From Paradesertivirga superstes (GTDB taxonomy: Bacteria; Bacteroidota; Bacteroidia; Sphingobacteriales; Sphingobacteriaceae), in the NCBI RefSeq assembly GCF_037622515.1, contig NZ_JBBJCN010000005.1, positions 124,001 to 188,000 on the forward strand: a DNA stretch of 64,000 bases, written 5' to 3'. The notes below the pieces were generated by a model. It was not told the DNA's origin, did not search any database, and saw only the letters and a list, made by a program, of their open reading frames with translations. Shown here piece after piece: positions 16,126-24,947 of this stretch (positions within the stretch are counted from its first letter, which is position 1; each line of letters begins with the position of its first letter). The position numbers and the translations under genes were made by a program.

Positions 16126-17282
16126 TATTGACGTTCTTTAATTTTTCTACCCATTTCAATTATTCCATCTAATGCTTCTTTTTGCTGATCACTATAAGAT
16201 GAGTCTTTGAAATCATTTATACTATGTTCAAACTCTTCTAGGTTCATCATGCCAGCAGCAAGCTGGTTCATTTCTTTTACAATTTTTTCCGACAAAAACC
16301 TATTCTCAGGAGTAGTCACATCAAAATAATCTTGATACATCTCTTCAACATTTTGTGTGTCATTATGCTGATCAGTGAATAATCCGTTGCTTCCTTTAAA
16401 TACCCTTACTCCTTGTGAGGTTATTTCTGCAGCATTTATTATTAGAGGCGAGTGTGTTGCAATAATAATCTTAGGCTCATATCTATGAAAGTGATCCACT
16501 AGTAACTTCACGTATTCAGTTTGCCACTTAGGGTGGAGACTATTTTCAGGTTCATCTATTAAAACGATTGAACGTGTGTCAATGCTTATCGTGAGATATA
16601 ACAGAGAGGTTATCATCGTTAATTCTCCTGAACTCGCACTATTAACAGGTAGCATTTGTCTTTCTTTACATAAATAAACCTCAATTTTCTTTACGATTTT
16701 AAGACGTCGCAGTTGTTCTTCATAAAGTAAAATACTAATCAAAAATGAATCTCTCAGGTCATAGAAATTTCCATGGTGTAAATTGATTCGCTGAATATCA
16801 TCTCCATACTGGGATTCTTCAACGAACCTGGACAAGCAAAAGATTAGATCCTTTTTAATTTTTGAATCAAGTTCTGCTTCTTCAATAATATACCTATAAT
16901 CTTTATTAATCCCTTTTACTTGTAAACCTATTACTGGGTCTAAATTAACATACTTTAAAGCGGCTCCTATGTTATTAATTCTTTTATTATCATCACTCGA
17001 GAGAAGTTTCAAAGCCCTCTTTAAAGTTTTTTTAGCTATTGTTTTTCCTGTGGATGCCCGCAGAATTTCAAATCGATTATCTCGAATGTTAAACTTATCG
17101 TGGATTGTATTGGCGACTGCTATGACCTTGTACCTCTGAGAGGCAAGGTAATATTTTGCAACTTCATTTAACACTGTGCTCTTACCGCTGCCATTCTCAC
17201 CGATGAGTATATTAATATCATCGCCAAATTCGGATCTGTCAAGGAGAGGTCCAGGGATTCTAATATTACTATTAAAAAGCAT
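16125..17282 (-). CDS. ABC-type/AAA ATPase, Septu PtuA-like
   Basis: A 385-residue RecF/SMC-like ATPase with Walker A GENGSGKSTVLN near residue 28, an ABC-like signature ASSGELTMITSLL near 217, Walker B SIVLIDEPENSLHP near 239, and the switch His in IATHSPLI. It has no transmembrane segment. The last 60 residues are acidic and helical. One-base overlap with the HNH gene suggests a two-protein complex. Septu fits best; an OLD-like or other ATPase-HNH pair is the alternative. Confidence 0.8.
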   Translation of the reverse strand: MLFNSNIRIPGPLLDRSEFGDDINILIGENGSGKSTVLNEVAKYYLASQRYKVIAVANTIHDKFNIRDNRFEILRASTGKTIAKKTLKRALKLLSSDDNKRINNIGAALKYVNLDPVIGLQVKGINKDYRYIIEEAELDSKIKKDLIFCLSRFVEESQYGDDIQRINLHHGNFYDLRDSFLISILLYEEQLRRLKIVKKIEVYLCKERQMLPVNSASSGELTMITSLLYLTISIDTRSIVLIDEPENSLHPKWQTEYVKLLVDHFHRYEPKIIIATHSPLIINAAEITSQGVRVFKGSNGLFTDQHNDTQNVEEMYQDYFDVTTPENRFLSEKIVKEMNQLAAGMMNLEEFEHSINDFKDSSYSDQQKEALDGIIEMGRKIKERQ

Positions 17283-17319
17283 TTTTATAATTTAATTATT
17301 TGGAGGAATAGCTTGCATT

Positions 17320-18345
17320 TCAATTTCTAAGATAAGGGTCTTGTCTGCTTAGAAGATTCATGCGTTGAACTGTTCTTACTGCTATTTTCTGAATGACCTG
17401 TATAGCCGTTACTTTAACAACTACATCAATAGGCTCCAAAACATTATCATTTAATAGGCCCAAATAGGTTTTGCCAGCTAGTGGAGTTTTCATTTGCCCA
17501 GCGTCATTTACGACATCCCCCGTTTTGTATTGATAGAATGTGTTACCAGCTTTAAATTGAAGTACATTATTCCAATCAGTAATGAACCAATATTTGACAT
17601 TATCTTCTCCCTGCACCTTATTAAAAGCATTCACACCGTAAAGCGCTAATGCTCCCAAAGTCCCATAGCCTGGAAGCTTCGTGAGGGCCGCTGCTGTACT
17701 TGATAAAAACCTGTCTCTTGCTTCAGTATATGCCTGTTTTCCAGCAGAACCAACGCCAATATAATAGCTCCAAGCAATAGTTCCCTCTGGTAGCTGGAAG
17801 TCGACAATAGTTCGATTTGTATTCCCATTTAATGCACTTTGTGATGAAACTTTTGCAAGTTGGTCAACCACCTGAACAATTGAAGTATCAATCCGCTCTA
17901 TGAATCTCTCTTGAACCGGAGTATACGTGGTATCTTTATGCGTTTTCCAATATACATTAGTATTGAAATTAGTAGTTCGTTCAGATGAAGGAATGCGTTG
18001 AATTTTAAGCTTACAAATCCGTCCTGCTATCGATGTATTCGAGAAGCGAACCTTGTAAATACCTGTTCTTCCAATATTCAACGTTTTGTTTGAAATCTTA
18101 TTAATCTTATACTCCATAAATTTGGAAGCTTCAGGCAGTTCAATGATTTCAAATTCCTTCAACTCTTTCCCATTGACCTCTTCAAAGTTTATTATAATCT
18201 GATCGCCTTCAGCAAATCCGTAATACAAAATATTCTCCTCTAATGCAGGTACTTTAAATGTGCTTTCCACAACATCAATTGGGGTTTGGGCTGTGGTTGA
18301 TAGAGTAAGAAGTACTATAATAATGTTGAGTAGATGTTTAATCAT
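17320..18345 (-). CDS. Exported protein of unknown function, 341 aa
   Basis: It starts MIKHLLNIIIVLLTLSTTAQ, a clear Sec signal peptide cleaved after TAQ. Residues 25-120 are rich in beta strands and resemble an Ig-like or jelly-roll module (GDQIIINFEEV, GIYKVRFSN). The middle has a Gly/Ala-rich hydrophobic stretch at about 220-240 (LTKLPGYGTLGALALYGVNA) that could touch a membrane. I recognise no family. It lies between the exonuclease gene and the ATPase gene with short gaps (18 and 37 nt), so it may share their transcript. A periplasmic protein inside a defence cluster is odd. Confidence 0.7.
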   Translation of the reverse strand: MIKHLLNIIIVLLTLSTTAQTPIDVVESTFKVPALEENILYYGFAEGDQIIINFEEVNGKELKEFEIIELPEASKFMEYKINKISNKTLNIGRTGIYKVRFSNTSIAGRICKLKIQRIPSSERTTNFNTNVYWKTHKDTTYTPVQERFIERIDTSIVQVVDQLAKVSSQSALNGNTNRTIVDFQLPEGTIAWSYYIGVGSAGKQAYTEARDRFLSSTAAALTKLPGYGTLGALALYGVNAFNKVQGEDNVKYWFITDWNNVLQFKAGNTFYQYKTGDVVNDAGQMKTPLAGKTYLGLLNDNVLEPIDVVVKVTAIQVIQKIAVRTVQRMNLLSRQDPYLRN

Positions 18346-18363
18346 AATTACCTGTTTTATGAA

Positions 18364-18873
18364 CTAAGCTGCGCCTGAACGACTAGAAAAGGTTCCTTGC
18401 TTACTATGTAATAAAAATAATTGAGCACATGCCATCGCATCAGAAAGTGCATCATGATGGATTAATTCTATACCATATCTCCTGCATAAGAGATTAAGCT
18501 TTTGACCATAAATCTTATAAGTACAATGTGATTTAAAGCCGGGGGTGTTCATTCTATAATATGCAAGTGTTTGCTGTAAGCAACTAATGTCGAAAGAACT
18601 ATTATGAGCAACAATATTTTGATTGCAAATAAAAGGTTCTATTAAATGCCAGACTTTGTCAAAAGTCGGTGAATCTCTGGTCATTCCAGCCGTGATTCCG
18701 TGGACTTGAGTGTTGTAAAAAGAATAAAAGTTGTCAGGTGGTTTAAATAAGAGAGATAGCTTTTTGGTTACTACGCAGTCTTCTACTCTAACCAGACCTA
18801 TTTGACAAATGCTATGGCGCTTGCCTTGGGCCGTCTCAAAATCAATAGCCGTAAAGGTATTTAATGCAGTCAT
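18364..18873 (-). CDS. DnaQ-like 3'-5' exonuclease (DEDDh)
   Basis: A 169-residue exonuclease domain. Motif ExoI is FTAIDFETA near residue 7, with the Asp and Glu metal ligands. ExoII is VAHNSSFDISCL near 92, and ExoIII is HDALSDAMACA near 140, with the DEDDh His and Asp. It should remove nucleotides from DNA or RNA 3' ends. Length is that of a stand-alone domain. Its start overlaps the stop of the TerB/BRCT gene by one base, so the two proteins probably work together. Confidence 0.88.
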   Translation of the reverse strand: MTALNTFTAIDFETAQGKRHSICQIGLVRVEDCVVTKKLSLLFKPPDNFYSFYNTQVHGITAGMTRDSPTFDKVWHLIEPFICNQNIVAHNSSFDISCLQQTLAYYRMNTPGFKSHCTYKIYGQKLNLLCRRYGIELIHHDALSDAMACAQLFLLHSKQGTFSSRSGAA

Positions 18874-19796
18874 TAAGCAGATAGATTTGAGGCAGATCTT
18901 CCATCTTCAACAAAGTCCCAGAAATCAAATTCATGCACTAGAGAAATCTGATGCCCCTGTTTTCTAAGACCAACAGCCATCTCTACCTTCCGCCCATAGC
19001 AAGCAAAAGCCCAGCAAGGGTTGCCTCCATCGCCTACAATCAAATAATCCGTTGTTTTAGTAACGGTATTGCTGAAGATGCCTCCAAAAGCTTTTATCTG
19101 CTTCTCAATATCGCTGCGTTTTGCCCTTTTCGAAAGGCCGGTAAAACAAAATGTTTTTCCTGCGAAAACGATATTAGGATCAACCGTACAAATACCACTT
19201 ATTGTGACGTCCGCTATTTCATACTTGATCTTTGAGGTGAGTTCCGCATCTGTGAGATTGACAAATTCATTGAAATACGCCATTAGACGTTTTCTTTCAT
19301 GGTCATCAATTTTACCATCTGATAGAACCGATACAACTAAGCTTCGAAGCTCATCATATGGATAATAGCTCGCTAGATGTTCGTTCTCTTCTAACCATTG
19401 GTCTAAGGCAGCAACTTCCTGATCATTTATTGAAGCGTCAGCCAGTATCCCGTGACAGATACCTTGCAAAGTTTGCAGATCGGCTGTAGCTCCGTTGTAG
19501 AAATAGCTATCTGTTTCATATTTCTGACAAAGCCAGAATAGATCTTCAACTAGCTCTTCTCTATTTGAATCTTCTCTAAGAGCTTCTGCAATAACCAGCA
19601 TGAAGTCTTTGAAAGGGTTCCGATTAACAAGATCATGATGTTTGGTACACCAATTCCTCAACTCGGATAATTCAGCATCGTTAACTTTTTTGTCAAGGTT
19701 AATTCCTAATAGGATGCCTTTTAAAGAATTGATGGCTTTGTCAGCTTCACTCTTAGTTGTGAATTGACGGAATGGTAGGTTATCGTAATTGTGCAT
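18873..19796 (-). CDS. TerB-like / BRCT domain protein
   Basis: A 307-residue protein. Residues 20-185 are helical with two repeats like 'INSLKGILLGINLDKKVNDAEL' and 'LQGICHGILADASINDQEV', which have the acidic, helical character of TerB-like domains. Residues 205-300 are a BRCT domain: GKTFCFTGLSKRAKRSDIEK, GGIFSNTVTKTTDYLIVGD. This BRCT form is the one found at the end of NAD-dependent DNA ligases and in exonuclease-BRCT proteins. Coupled with the DEDDh exonuclease, it may bring the nuclease to DNA ends or to a polymer. A TerB module also occurs in the nearby SngA. Confidence 0.8.
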   Translation of the reverse strand: MHNYDNLPFRQFTTKSEADKAINSLKGILLGINLDKKVNDAELSELRNWCTKHHDLVNRNPFKDFMLVIAEALREDSNREELVEDLFWLCQKYETDSYFYNGATADLQTLQGICHGILADASINDQEVAALDQWLEENEHLASYYPYDELRSLVVSVLSDGKIDDHERKRLMAYFNEFVNLTDAELTSKIKYEIADVTISGICTVDPNIVFAGKTFCFTGLSKRAKRSDIEKQIKAFGGIFSNTVTKTTDYLIVGDGGNPCWAFACYGRKVEMAVGLRKQGHQISLVHEFDFWDFVEDGRSASNLSA

Positions 19797-19835
19797 AAGG
19801 TAACTAGTAAAATTTGAAAAAGCAGTTTATATGAA

Positions 19836-22646
19836 TTATTGAACATGTCGATACCTTTTCGAACGCATATCGAATGCTTCTTTTCCACCTTCCATGATAG
19901 TACAAATGGCATTCTTAATACCTGTATCTTCAATACAGCCAAGTTCTTTTGTCTGGATATATTTAGAATCAGAATCCATAACAATTATATACTCACTATC
20001 ACCATTGACTGGAATATTAGCATTATGAGTTACGGTAATTATTTGCCTGCTTTCTTTTGATTTTCTAAGCTTGTCTACCACGAGGTCATAAATCAGAAAA
20101 TTGTCCAAGTCATCCTCAGGCTGGTCTAAAATCAGAGGTTTATCACCTTGCGAGAGAATTAATGTTAGTATGGCTGCGGTTTTTTGACCTGCTGATACAT
20201 TTGATAAAAGTTTCCATTGACCAGCTTGTGTTTTATATTCTAGCTGTATTTCGTCTTCTGGAAATATGAGGTCTACTTTATCTAATTGCTCGCCATTTAG
20301 AGTTTGGATCTTGGAAACAAATCTTTGGAAAAAGGCACCTGACGTATATGTGCCATTATGCATTGACAAAATTAAATCAAAGGTTGCTTGATTATGCGTT
20401 TGAGGTGAACCAGACTTCCAGGTTTCAACAAGTTTATTAATGTCGTCATCGAATGCATTCTGGCAACCAATTGCATTCCTTAGTTTTTCTTCTAAATTAC
20501 TATAGTCCTTACCGTATTGCACCTTAGCTCTAACATTTCCATCTTTTAACAAGTCGGAAAGAAAGGTCTTTCTGGCTTCTGTTAACTCTAATCTTTTAGC
20601 GACGAATTCGCTTTTTAGTAAAGCTTTCTCAGCTTCCTTTAGCAAAATCTCCTTTTCGGTTTCCTCGAGTAATAGTAAATCTTGCTTTTTCCTTTCTAGT
20701 ACTTTTATATCCTCCTCGATTTGGTCTATTGTCTCTACACCAGCTTCAATGAGTTGAGATTTCTTTTCATTGAACTTCTTTATAGATAGCTTTCTTCCAC
20801 TATTCCAAGAAGTAGCTCCAATCTCGTTTCTAAGAGCTCTAGGAATTTCAGAGTATTTTGACTTTATTTTTAAAATGTTTGAAGCGACCTCTTGTACTAA
20901 TTTATTGATAGTTTCAAAGTGTGGCCTTAACGTTTCACGATTCATATCCGAAGCGTGATCAATATTCAATTGAGGCAATAAAACACTCTCTGCCAGGTTT
21001 TCAAATTCTATTTCCCTAGATTTAATTTGGTCAACAAATGCTTTCAACTGATTTAATTCGGTTTGAAAAGCCTGAGTATCCTGTAATTCTTGTTGTATAC
21101 CAATTTCATTGAACTTGTTGATTTTGTTTTGAGTGTCAGCAATTTCTGCAAGTAAGAGAGGTTTTCTTTCAACCTTAACTTTCATTGTTCTTATTATAGA
21201 AGCTTTTTCTATGTACTCACTAGCTTTTATTTCAAGTTCTGTTTTTAGGTTCTTGATAATATCTGTTGACTCATCAATCCGCTCACGTAAGGAATTTAAG
21301 TTAGTGGCTATTTCATAAATTTGTTTTTGAGAAAATATGTCAAACTCCAAGAAGGTCATGAAGGTGGGGTCGTGTAACTCAAACTGGCCCGATACCTCGT
21401 TAAGTTTATAAAGTTCGATGGTTGGTACAGGATTAGTCCCTTGAGCCATTCTAACGCTGAAAATCTCGTCTCTCCTTTGAATTGTTATTTCTATTGTACA
21501 GCCAGCTTTCAGAACCCCTCTTTTTGCTCTATCAGTTAATTGAAAAAACCTCTTAAATTCATCATGCACAGAATCGAGCGAACTTAACTCATCTCCCCTT
21601 TTAAAAACCCCTCTAATAAATTGCAGGATAGATGACTTTCCACTCCCTCTTCCACCAATAATACTGTTCATCTGAGGGCTAAATTCCAATTCTAGAGGTG
21701 CAGAAGCATGCGAAATCTCCGTTGCACATATTTTGATCTTCTGTATCCAAATTAGGGGATTGTTATATGGTTTTTGATGGTTTAAACAATCGAAATCTGG
21801 TCTGATGCGGAAACGATGAAGAAGTAATGCTTGACGTAAGCTCTCCAAACTTGGCTTTTGTTCCATTTTGATCCAAGTATAACGGCTTCCGATACCTGCT
21901 AGTCCATGCTTTGAGTCACGGGGCGCGTGCGGATTATCAGAGAAAGTTAGAATAGCCTTCTCACACTTTACAGCTTGCATTACTGTTTGCCTCCAGTCTT
22001 TAATTCTTTCTTCTGTAATTTTAAATTTCCGTTCAATTATTTCCTTATCAGTGGCTCCGAAATACTTATTAATTGAGTTTGTTAAAATCTCCTTTTCTGT
22101 CGAATTGTATTTGCTTTCAGATATTAATATCCCCGGGTGTACGACTTGAACCCCTAATAATCTATCGTCCTTTAAAATCTTTTGTCTTGGAGTATTTGCG
22201 ACTTCAGACAATCCATTAAATTCATCAATATGTGCAGGAATACATAAAGCAGACTGACTAGTTGCCAAATCAAGTATTTCCTCGACACTCATTGGGGAAT
22301 GTGCGTCTTGTTCACCGAACTGGCTTCTATTTATGTGGGATAATGTAATGAAGTCTTCGACTGTTTGCTTTGTTGCTTGAGTATCAAAAACTATTAACAA
22401 GTGAACTTTAGCATCGCTACATGTCAATTCCACACCAGGAAAGACGACTAAACTAGTTCCGTGGGCTGCCGCTTTCAAATCATCAACCCACTCTCCTGTA
22501 TTATGATCAGTAACAGCTACACAGTCTAATCCTTTTTGAATAGCTTCTTGCACCCACTGTTCGGGTGTTATGCTTCTATCACGAAAGCATTTACTTGCTG
22601 GAGTATGAAGGTGTAGATCACACTTATACCATTTGGTTCCTACCAT
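19836..22646 (-). CDS. trlF: TrlF-type PHP-domain ATPase
   Basis: A 936-residue protein. The N-terminal PHP phosphoesterase domain has CDLHLHTPAS (residues 9-18), AVTDHNTGEW (44), FPGVELTC (69), CIPAHIDEF (135) and FSDNPHAPRD (235), supplying metal-binding His and Asp residues. An ABC-type ATPase follows with Walker A IIGGRGSGKSSIL at about 329, a long coiled-coil insertion (450-750), signature SNVSAGQKTAA, and Walker B PLILDQPEDDLD. This is the layout named TrlF in protein databases and linked to phage defence. A promoter-like site lies in the 174-nt gap upstream. The downstream BRCT gene begins 39 nt later and could be cotranscribed. Confidence 0.85.
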   Translation of the reverse strand: MVGTKWYKCDLHLHTPASKCFRDRSITPEQWVQEAIQKGLDCVAVTDHNTGEWVDDLKAAAHGTSLVVFPGVELTCSDAKVHLLIVFDTQATKQTVEDFITLSHINRSQFGEQDAHSPMSVEEILDLATSQSALCIPAHIDEFNGLSEVANTPRQKILKDDRLLGVQVVHPGILISESKYNSTEKEILTNSINKYFGATDKEIIERKFKITEERIKDWRQTVMQAVKCEKAILTFSDNPHAPRDSKHGLAGIGSRYTWIKMEQKPSLESLRQALLLHRFRIRPDFDCLNHQKPYNNPLIWIQKIKICATEISHASAPLELEFSPQMNSIIGGRGSGKSSILQFIRGVFKRGDELSSLDSVHDEFKRFFQLTDRAKRGVLKAGCTIEITIQRRDEIFSVRMAQGTNPVPTIELYKLNEVSGQFELHDPTFMTFLEFDIFSQKQIYEIATNLNSLRERIDESTDIIKNLKTELEIKASEYIEKASIIRTMKVKVERKPLLLAEIADTQNKINKFNEIGIQQELQDTQAFQTELNQLKAFVDQIKSREIEFENLAESVLLPQLNIDHASDMNRETLRPHFETINKLVQEVASNILKIKSKYSEIPRALRNEIGATSWNSGRKLSIKKFNEKKSQLIEAGVETIDQIEEDIKVLERKKQDLLLLEETEKEILLKEAEKALLKSEFVAKRLELTEARKTFLSDLLKDGNVRAKVQYGKDYSNLEEKLRNAIGCQNAFDDDINKLVETWKSGSPQTHNQATFDLILSMHNGTYTSGAFFQRFVSKIQTLNGEQLDKVDLIFPEDEIQLEYKTQAGQWKLLSNVSAGQKTAAILTLILSQGDKPLILDQPEDDLDNFLIYDLVVDKLRKSKESRQIITVTHNANIPVNGDSEYIIVMDSDSKYIQTKELGCIEDTGIKNAICTIMEGGKEAFDMRSKRYRHVQ

Positions 22647-22771
22647 AAAGCTTCAATGAGATTGGATATCTTGAGCATCTTAGTAATGTTATACACTTTC
22701 ACTTTACTAGTATGCTTTTCTTTTTGGAAGAAAGAAACGATAGGTAAAATAGAAATTGTAGATAAGGTTAC

Positions 22772-22802
22772 CAAACTTACTAGAGAATAGTCGGATTTAC
22801 AA
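22772..22802 (-). promoter_or_regulatory. Candidate promoter of the trlF operon
   Basis: On the minus strand TAAGTTTG (22779-22772) matches TAnnTTTG, with a TTG 20 bases upstream (22802-22800) near the -33 position. It lies in the gap between sngC and trlF and would give a leader of about 120 nt. Confidence 0.45.
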
Positions 22803-22820
22803 TAGGTATATTGATCTTGA

Positions 22821-24947
22821 TTAGCAATTATTTTTTAAACTACGCGATTCTACGAATTCGCGGGCCCCGTCTAAATCGAAATACTTTTGCTTCATCAAAT
22901 TGACTTGGTGTTCAACCGGCAAATAAGCTCCCCATTTTGAGAATCCTAACACCCCCGGATTACTTATCAGCAATTCTTGAATATGCTGGTCAATATTTTT
23001 CAAGGTCTCGGGCAACTTTTTCAGACTAGCTCGAAACTCTACTTCAGGACCTTCTATATCAATTGAACTGTGGGAGTCATTAAGGGTGCTTTTTATACCG
23101 GCGAGATCAAATAAAAAACCTAGAGTATGGTTGATTCGTGTTCCGGTAAAAGTAAACAGCTGTAAATATGTCTTTGTAACTAAAAGAGGTCTGTCTCTGC
23201 TTAAGTCAGTAATATCAAATATTCTGAACTCCTTACGCATAGATTCCATTTCTTCCGAACCTAATTTATCTAAGACTTCAAAGGTTTCATTTGAGTAAAT
23301 GATCTCAAACATCTTAGTACGAATCCTTGGATGGATTGTAGCCCCCCCGCCAAAGAATGAAGGTTTCTTCCCGTCAAGAGCTTTTATAACTTCAATCTTC
23401 TTTGTCTCGTAATCAACGTATTTTATTTTCCAGATTTTTGCTGCTAATAAAATATTTTCATCCTCTCGAATTTGGGGGCTTATTGGAATTTCACCGATCT
23501 TGTTACCCGCGTTCAGCACTTTGAAATTTTCCTCAGCCTTAAAGACACTATAGAAATCTCTGCTGTTTACAATCCATTCGCCTTCCACACCGATTATAAC
23601 TTCGTTTTGCAGTTTCTCAAGAAAGTCTATTTCAATCAAATGCTTTACTATTGCTTGGCATTCAGTGGTTTCTATTTTTGAAAAGGCGAAGTTGCGTTTT
23701 AATTCTTTGACTAACTGTTCAATCCTAATGCCGGAATGTCCTTTAACAATTGATAATATTTGATGTAATAAAATATCATAGGGTTTATCTGTTATCAGGG
23801 GAGGTTCGATATATCCTTCCTTATACAAAAGCCAACAGGCTAAAGATTGTAATAAGCTCCATTTATCAGTGGCATAAAGAAATAGATTGCTTTTCTCCCC
23901 TTCTTTTCGTCCGCTCCTTCCTACACGCTGTATTAACGATGCAATGCTGTGTGTTGCATCAATCTGTATTACTTGATCAACCGAACCAATATCAATCCCT
24001 AACTCTAATGTGGATGTACAAGAGATACAAAAGTTTTGTCTGACGCTGTTCTTAGCAAAGTATTCTACGTATTCTCTGACCTCTTGATCTACCGAGGAAT
24101 GATGTGAGAAATAGTTCGCATGCCCCTTTACTCTTTCTGAGATCTTTTTAAGTTTTACAGCAACTTCCTCCGCGCGTCCTCTGCTATTAGGAAATATTAA
24201 TGCTTTAGAATCTTTCGTTTCCAGGTATAGATCCTTCATCAACTCCAAAGGCAATTCATCCTTTTCACCTATAAAAAATTTAAACTGAGCATTGATTTCT
24301 TTAGCTGTTCTGTCAAGCAGAACTTTGGTCTTTAATTCATCTCCGGTAAACTTCTTTGCTTCATTATAATCACCAATAGTTGCTGACAGTCCTACTACAG
24401 TAAAAAGGTCCGTATTAATATCTTGCAATCTAGATAGGATAGACTTTAGTTGGACACCTCTGTCAGCCCCAATAAAAGAATGTATCTCATCAATTACAAC
24501 GAACTTTAGATTAGAAAAAAGATGTTTTACGTTATGCGGCTTATTAACAAACATCGCCTCTATAGATTCAGGAGTAATTAAGATGATGCCGTTCGGTTGT
24601 TTGATTAGTCTATCTTTCCCGGACTTATTCGCTTCTCCGTGCCATTTAGTGACAGTAACATCAAGGTACTTACAGAGCTCTTCGATACGACCAAACTGGT
24701 CATTAATCAATGCAATTAGTGGGGAGATATAAAGAACCTGAACTCCAGGATCTTCGAAATTTACCTTAGAAAGGATGGGAAGAAATGCTGCTTCGGTTTT
24801 TCCCGAAGCCGTTCTGGAAGCTAATATATAATTGTCTCTGGTTGAAAGGATTTTCGATATAGCCGCTATTTGGATGGGTCTAAGTTCTTCCCAGCGTTTA
24901 TCGCGTATATACCGGCGAATCGGCTCTGAAAGTAAATCGAAAGACAT
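22821..24947 (-). CDS. sngC: Shango helicase SngC (Lhr-like DEAD/DEAH)
   Basis: A 708-residue superfamily 2 helicase. Motifs: Q-like RPIQIAAI (24), I ASRTASGKTEA (44), Ia SPLIALINDQ, II VIDEIHSF (152), III LSATIGD (183), and in the second RecA domain STLELGIDIG (313) and QRVGRSGRKEG (338). The DEIH box and 'QRVGRSGR' are of the Lhr group. The C-terminal 300 residues are specific to this kind of protein and not recognised. Its start overlaps the ATPase stop by one base. With the TerB protein and BrxD-like ATPase upstream it makes up the three-gene Shango anti-phage system. Confidence 0.87.
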   Translation of the reverse strand: MSFDLLSEPIRRYIRDKRWEELRPIQIAAISKILSTRDNYILASRTASGKTEAAFLPILSKVNFEDPGVQVLYISPLIALINDQFGRIEELCKYLDVTVTKWHGEANKSGKDRLIKQPNGIILITPESIEAMFVNKPHNVKHLFSNLKFVVIDEIHSFIGADRGVQLKSILSRLQDINTDLFTVVGLSATIGDYNEAKKFTGDELKTKVLLDRTAKEINAQFKFFIGEKDELPLELMKDLYLETKDSKALIFPNSRGRAEEVAVKLKKISERVKGHANYFSHHSSVDQEVREYVEYFAKNSVRQNFCISCTSTLELGIDIGSVDQVIQIDATHSIASLIQRVGRSGRKEGEKSNLFLYATDKWSLLQSLACWLLYKEGYIEPPLITDKPYDILLHQILSIVKGHSGIRIEQLVKELKRNFAFSKIETTECQAIVKHLIEIDFLEKLQNEVIIGVEGEWIVNSRDFYSVFKAEENFKVLNAGNKIGEIPISPQIREDENILLAAKIWKIKYVDYETKKIEVIKALDGKKPSFFGGGATIHPRIRTKMFEIIYSNETFEVLDKLGSEEMESMRKEFRIFDITDLSRDRPLLVTKTYLQLFTFTGTRINHTLGFLFDLAGIKSTLNDSHSSIDIEGPEVEFRASLKKLPETLKNIDQHIQELLISNPGVLGFSKWGAYLPVEHQVNLMKQKYFDLDGAREFVESRSLKNNC

